Positions 59,935 to 64,000 of a DNA stretch of 64,000 nt are shown here, in pieces. Source of the stretch: Lichenostomus cassidix (Eukaryota > Chordata > Aves > Passeriformes > Meliphagidae); assembly GCA_008360975.2 (NCBI GenBank), contig CM039192.1:12773242-12837241 (forward strand), in the 5' to 3' direction. The notes under the pieces were generated by a model. The model saw only the letters and a program-made list of their open reading frames with translations, ran no database searches and was not told the origin of the DNA. Positions within the stretch are counted from its first letter, which is position 1, and every line of letters starts with the position of its first letter. The position numbers were made by a program, and so were the translations under genes.

Positions 59935-60850
59935 TTGGACGGTTTGTTTTTCCTTTGGGGTTTTTTTTTTTTTTTTTCATTCTACAAGATGGTGTTTTTC
60001 TTTGAGCTGTTTAAGGTTCAAATTTGGCAGTTTGCTGTAGGCAGAGGCACTGTGGTCTGTGAAGACACACCAGTACAGATGTGCACACCAGTTTTTGGAA
60101 TAAGGAATTATGAGCTACCAACTGGTTTTCATCAGCCTACAATTTTCCTGTCAGAGCCTAAAAGAACTGAAAACAATTTTGTTGGTGGAAAAGCTCAGTG
60201 TCTGCTTATAATTAACTCTGTGACAGTGGTTTTCACACAAGTCTGTTGCTTATTTTATATAAACTTCAAAGAATTTTATAAACATGAACTGTTTAACTAC
60301 TGGAAAAATAAATAATTTGAAACATTGCAATAACTTGGAGGGGGATATCTTTTCCAATGTATTCTGGGAAAATTGGTAACACAAGGTACATCTGGAGATC
60401 TGGTCCAGATGAGCTCTCACATGTTTAAAGCTGTGTGCAGTATGGTTTTTCCACCTCTTTTGTGGGCACCAGTTTTTATCAAGGACAACAGGAAGGAATA
60501 TACCTTTGAATTATTTAATGTGTCATTATTGAGGTGCCTGGATGAGATGCTTTAGGGTTTCTTTCTGTTTAAACAATGTTCTTGCTCTATCCATGTTGTC
60601 CTGCAAGCACATTCTCTTGACTTGTTCTTCTAGATGCAGCTGTTCCAAGATCCTTTCTAGTACATGGTGTCTTAATGTAGTTTTTACAAGAGAAAAGGAG
60701 TTTTCTTTTAAGATCTTTATCTATACAATTCTTTATAGCAAGGAGAAATTGAAATTGTGTTTGTTTTTATATACTTGCCCCTTTATTTTAAATGATTTTC
60801 ACATTGCTATTTTATCTTGGCTTAAGAGATCTTTACCAGCACAAAACTAA
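59935..60850 (+). other. Cluster of consecutive + strand open frames
   Basis: Three frames of 126, 60 and 102 codons follow one another on the same strand (59935-60315, 60373-60555, 60542-60850) in AT-rich DNA where such lengths are uncommon. The first starts in a poly-T tract (its Phe run is low complexity) and ends beside AATAAA at 60307. The peptides are Phe/Cys/Leu-rich and match nothing I know. It may be a decayed coding region, a long noncoding exon, or chance. Confidence 0.15.
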
Positions 60851-61219
60851 TCACTCATGTATAGATGAAATGGAATCTGTAGATTTTGACTATTAATATT
60901 AGCATGTGCTCTTTAATGTATGATACTTTATTTATGGCCATATATTTTAGTTACAATTTATTTGCATTACTCTAGAAAACAAGTTTGTGAATTAATAGAA
61001 TCATATGTTGTTTTCTTTCATTTCATTATATTTATTTAATTGAAGGTGTGGATGTCTGGTCCATACCAGACTTTCTCACACAGAACAGTATTTGTTACCT
61101 GGTTTTGGGTTGAGGAAACTACCCCTGAATGAAATTTGTTCATAGTAGTAATAGTGGAACTTAAATCAGACTCAAAACACACACTGTGAGTTCTGTAACA
61201 TTTTGTATCATTTTTACAG

Positions 61220-61383
61220 TCACCTACAAGGTTTATCTTATCCAGAGTGTTCAAGCATATCAGATCTATCGCTGGTTTCCACAGAGAGTTAGATATATTC
61301 TGTATGCGTGCAACAGCATTGTGATCATGTGTCATCTTGCTTTTGGCAGTTTTAAAAGTTTGATTGCAACTGGAGTGTGGTAG
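61220..61383 (+). other. Candidate terminal exon, 53 codons then stop
   Basis: An acceptor with a TTTTTACAG end (61211-61219) is followed by two bases, then 53 open codons to TAG at 61381-61383. The peptide is aromatic and basic, then hydrophobic (TYKVYLIQSVQAYQIYRWFP, QRVRYILYACNSIVIMCHLA, FGSFKSLIATGVW), so the middle could be a membrane segment. No poly(A) signal follows nearby, and no upstream partner exon ending with one base was found. Confidence 0.2.
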
Positions 61384-62269
61384 TGGGGTTCTCCACTGAC
61401 ATTAATTCCAGGCAGAAAAGGTGTCTATATCTCTGTTGTCTTTAGAATGTTGCTGTATGTTTGGGCTGCTGATGCACAGGACTGAGGGGCTTTTCTTGGA
61501 ACAAGCTGTGCCTGCCAATGGAGGTAACTCTTCAAAAACCATCATTCCTCTTGCCTTCATGCTATGTAAATGACCTCCTCAGTCACCCGGTAAGCCTGGC
61601 AATTTCCTTATTAGTTTCTTTGTTAATAATTTTTTTTTTTGGTAAGGATAGGCGAGGATGAGTGACTTTTGCAGTTGGTGACAGACATGAAAGGCCTGGT
61701 TCTCAATTCTCAACTTGGCACGTTACTGTTGCTGAGTCCAGACTTTGACCTGGGAGAGGTGGAACAAGGATTAAGTGATCACAGAAAACTCAGTGTTTTG
61801 CTACTCAGTGTTCTGCACATTCCTTCCCTCTGATTCTTTTAAGTTCCCAAGACCAGATTTTGGAGCACCAGCTTCCTTCAGGAATCCTTCAGTCTTTCTG
61901 TTCCTCATAACACTTCAGGAGTTGTAGTCCAGTTGCCTGGCTGGTCAGGTGCCTCTGTTGCAAAGCTTCCTCCTTATCCTGGTGTCAGGAATGAAGGGAG
62001 TGGGAGTTGAGGTAAGGGAAGATGTCTTAGCCAGCATCACAGTAGAAGATCTCCCCTCTCCTTAGCCTCCTGGAAATGGGTCTGTGCTTGGCTTGTTGCC
62101 ATGCATGTTTGAGTGGGGCATTGTATCTCTGCTGAGCTGAACTCATGACTTTAAGGTTTGTTTGGGTTTGTTTTGAAAGACTTGGATGCAGCTGTCTCAA
62201 ATTTCCACTCAAATATGTTCATTTGGCCTTGCTTATAATGAGCTGAATTTCATATTGCCTGTACTGCAC

Positions 62270-62430
62270 AGTCAGCTTGCTACACAGAATCTTAACAGCT
62301 TTAATAATTCCCCTAACCATCCAATTAGACTAATAATAAAGGCTTAATTACATATCCAGTTAATCATCAGATTTGTTCACTGAATGGCTTTAATTGGTAG
62401 ATAGAGCTGTTACACTATTCCAGTCTGAAA
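62270..62430. promoter_or_regulatory. Possible conserved noncoding element with clustered TAAT cores
   Basis: In 160 bases there are many homeobox-type cores: TTTAATAATTCC, CCAATTAGACTAATAATAAA, GGCTTAATTACATA, GTTAATCATCAG and CTTTAATTGG. It has no open frame and no repeat structure. Enhancer-like by texture only. Confidence 0.2.
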
Positions 62431-63559
62431 GCTATCACCCATTTTTGCTCACAGCTATATCCACCCAATTGTTTTTTATGACTGGGACTCAACCAGCATT
62501 TATTGAGACAATAAAAAAAATCTCTTGAGCAAAGAAACATAGCCACCCAGTGCTGTGGGAGCCCCTTTCTACCTCTGGGTGTCTGTGTTCAAGCCAGGGC
62601 CTCCCTTTACTGTGCTCTGTACTGCCCATGTTGAAGGAGCTCCAAACAGCAAATGGCTGCTTTACAGGTTTCCAAAAATGAAGATGTTCTGTATTCTGCC
62701 CAGGTAGTTCTTTCAAAACAACTGTTAAAGACTCTGGGACCTGGAAGCCCCTTGGCTTTGTAGGATTCAATAATGCACCACCTAAGCCATTTTGAAATAG
62801 ATACTTCAGTAGCCCTGAGTCTTTTCTTATTATGGAAACATATAAATTGGCTCATCCTGCAAAACCCTTCAGTTTTAAAAATGTAAAACCTAATTGCCTT
62901 ATGGACATTCAAAGAATGGAGGTGCTTCTCTGGGGAGATTTTGCACTGAACCAAAAGATGACAGAACTAGTTACTGATTAAAAAGAAAAGAAGAGTTAAC
63001 CTCTTGATGCCAGTTGTCAGGATTTCCCCCACATATATTTCTGCCTGATTTAATTGCTACTGTATTTCTACACCACACAGATCTTACTTCATTTTCTTCA
63101 GGGTTGAATGGGGTAACTGGTTACAGAAACCTCATTGTCCCAGTCGTGTTCTCTTCATGCTTTCACATCAAATGTCCTGTGCAACTGCAAAATAATTTTC
63201 TTCCTTTAACAAGCCTTCCAACATCCTGAGTTCGGAAGACTCATGTTCAATGTTGAGCTTTAGCTGACAATATTGACCTTTGCTGTATTTCATAAAGGTA
63301 TCATTTGAAACTACCTTAGCTGGGGGTTGCTGGGGGGGAGCAGGGGGAGCCTTCCAGTATGTCAAGAATAATTATTCTTCCTTTGCATAAATAATCTATT
63401 ATCAGAGGAGAAGAAATGGTGATATTTTTAGCAGGCTCTACACCCTGGGGAAGTAAATGACACATAAAAATGAACTTTCAAAGTCTTGGTCTATAGAAAA
63501 AGGAGCAGTGTGTGACAGCAAAAAAAGTGAATTTCTGTGAATTAGTACAACTCATTATT

Positions 63560-63740
63560 CGTGCCATACACACTCGCTGCCTTACATCCCCTGCACTGCC
63601 GCTGGAATAGAAAATCAAACTCCCGGCCGCCTCCCTGGCCTCAGTGGCAGCCGCTCTGATTGGATGCCTCCTGCAGCATGGCCGGGAGCATCAAGGAGCT
63701 GCGGGCCGGGGAACATGCAGAGCAGCCCTTCTTCAAGTGC
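63560..63740 (+). promoter_or_regulatory. Small CpG-rich patch with inverted CCAAT box, possible promoter
   Basis: About ten CpGs lie within 180 bases, centred on CTCCCGGCCGCCTCC (63621-63635). GATTGGAT (inverted CCAAT) is at 63658-63665, 13 bases before an ATG. The flanks on both sides (ATTAGTACAACTCATTATTC; CTACCTTTAAATAGATGTG) look unusually well kept. Too short for a classical CpG island. It may be an alternative promoter of a gene that continues to the right of the window. Confidence 0.35.
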
Positions 63741-63764
63741 GTGTCACAAGCTACCTTTAAATAG
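63678..63764 (+). CDS. Short ORF or first coding exon, unidentified
   Basis: ATG at 63678, preceded by GCAGC and followed by G, opens 28 codons: MAGSIKELRAGEHAEQPFFK then CVSQATFK and TAG at 63762. A fair splice donor (TTCAA then GTGCGT, GT at 63737) would end the coding part after the FF pair and carry the frame into a later exon. It lies directly under the CpG-rich patch. I do not recognise the N-terminus. Without splicing it would be a 28-residue upstream ORF. Confidence 0.2.
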   Translation: MAGSIKELRAGEHAEQPFFKCVSQATFK

Positions 63765-64000
63765 ATGTGTTAGGTTTAACAGGCACCCCAGCTCCCCCTT
63801 GCAGCTCATTTAAGTGGGAGGAGGGGTGTACATACAGATCAATAGCCCTTTGACAAACTGTGTTTCCATAGCTGGATGCTTTAAAAAAAGAAAGAAAAAA
63901 AAAGAATAGAAGATTTCAGAAAATGCACAGATGCTAAACCTCAAGTATGAGAAATTATCCTACTTCAGCAGTCTTGTCTTTAGAGTTCAGGATTTCTGGC
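63765..64000. other. Right edge, no feature beyond a short A-rich tract
   Basis: TAGGTTTAACAGGCACCCCA and the following 80 bases continue the well-kept texture of the CpG patch. An AAAGAAAG tract lies at 63883-63906. Confidence 0.4.

Larger units (their letters stand above)
60851..63540. other. Unannotated stretch with one terminal-exon candidate and a TAAT-rich block
   Basis: The exon candidate at 61220 and the block at 62270 are listed. The rest is unique AT-rich DNA. Frames at 62489-62954 (-) overlap and lack splice support. A short GGGGG/AGGGGG patch lies at 63320-63350. Confidence 0.45.

Noticed and set aside
1..64000. tRNA, rRNA, snRNA genes, CRISPR arrays or bacterial-type operons
   Set aside because: No box or stem patterns, repeat-spacer arrays or tandem coding sequences were seen; the sequence is vertebrate in character. 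A tRNAscan or Infernal run would settle small RNAs.

Overview
The window reads as one stretch of nuclear chromosomal DNA from a bird, most likely a songbird-type genome. The evidence is two CR1 LINE fragments (one with a typical avian CR1 3' end), two solo endogenous-retrovirus LTRs with clean target-site duplications, many short poly-T/poly-A and GTTT-type tracts, overall AT-rich sequence, and no sign of Alu, L1 or other mammalian repeats. It contains no bacterial operons, no CRISPR array, no recognisable tRNA or rRNA and no long open reading frame. The species assignment is an inference from repeat content only.

The layout is that of a gene-poor intergenic or deep-intronic region. At the left edge (564-1230) there is a plausible 3' terminal exon on the + strand: a strong acceptor, a short open tail, a stop at 659-661, an AT-rich 3' UTR, an AATAAA at 1181 and a GT-rich downstream element. 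Just after it, at 1339-1403, a start codon in good context opens a short signal-peptide-like segment that runs into a good splice donor. A solo LTR lies at 3498-4077. A real CpG island at 6450-6930 is the strongest promoter candidate and carries a + strand splice donor at 6871. From 7 kb to 44 kb the sequence is mostly unannotatable AT-rich DNA, with isolated exon-like segments on both strands, a few blocks that look like conserved noncoding elements, and two very old repeat relics. A CR1 3' end lies at 44469-44696. At 49.3-50.2 kb a second solo LTR sits inside another CR1 copy with a 6-bp target duplication, so the order of the two insertions can be read directly. The right edge (63560-63764) has a second, smaller CpG-rich patch with an inverted CCAAT box and a short ORF start.

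No gene in the window could be named. I list exon candidates only where acceptor, open frame and donor (or stop) coincide. Two sets also have compatible reading phases across introns: + strand 37798-37908, 52749-52840 and 56271-56517; and - strand 27602-27739, 14273-14350 and 11607-11692. Phase compatibility among three short segments is weak evidence, because short frames are often open by chance, so these are hypotheses for one or two unrecognised genes or lncRNAs. I found no convincing new biological system. The best-supported observations are the nested LTR-in-CR1 structure, the two solo LTRs, the CR1 3' end and the CpG island.
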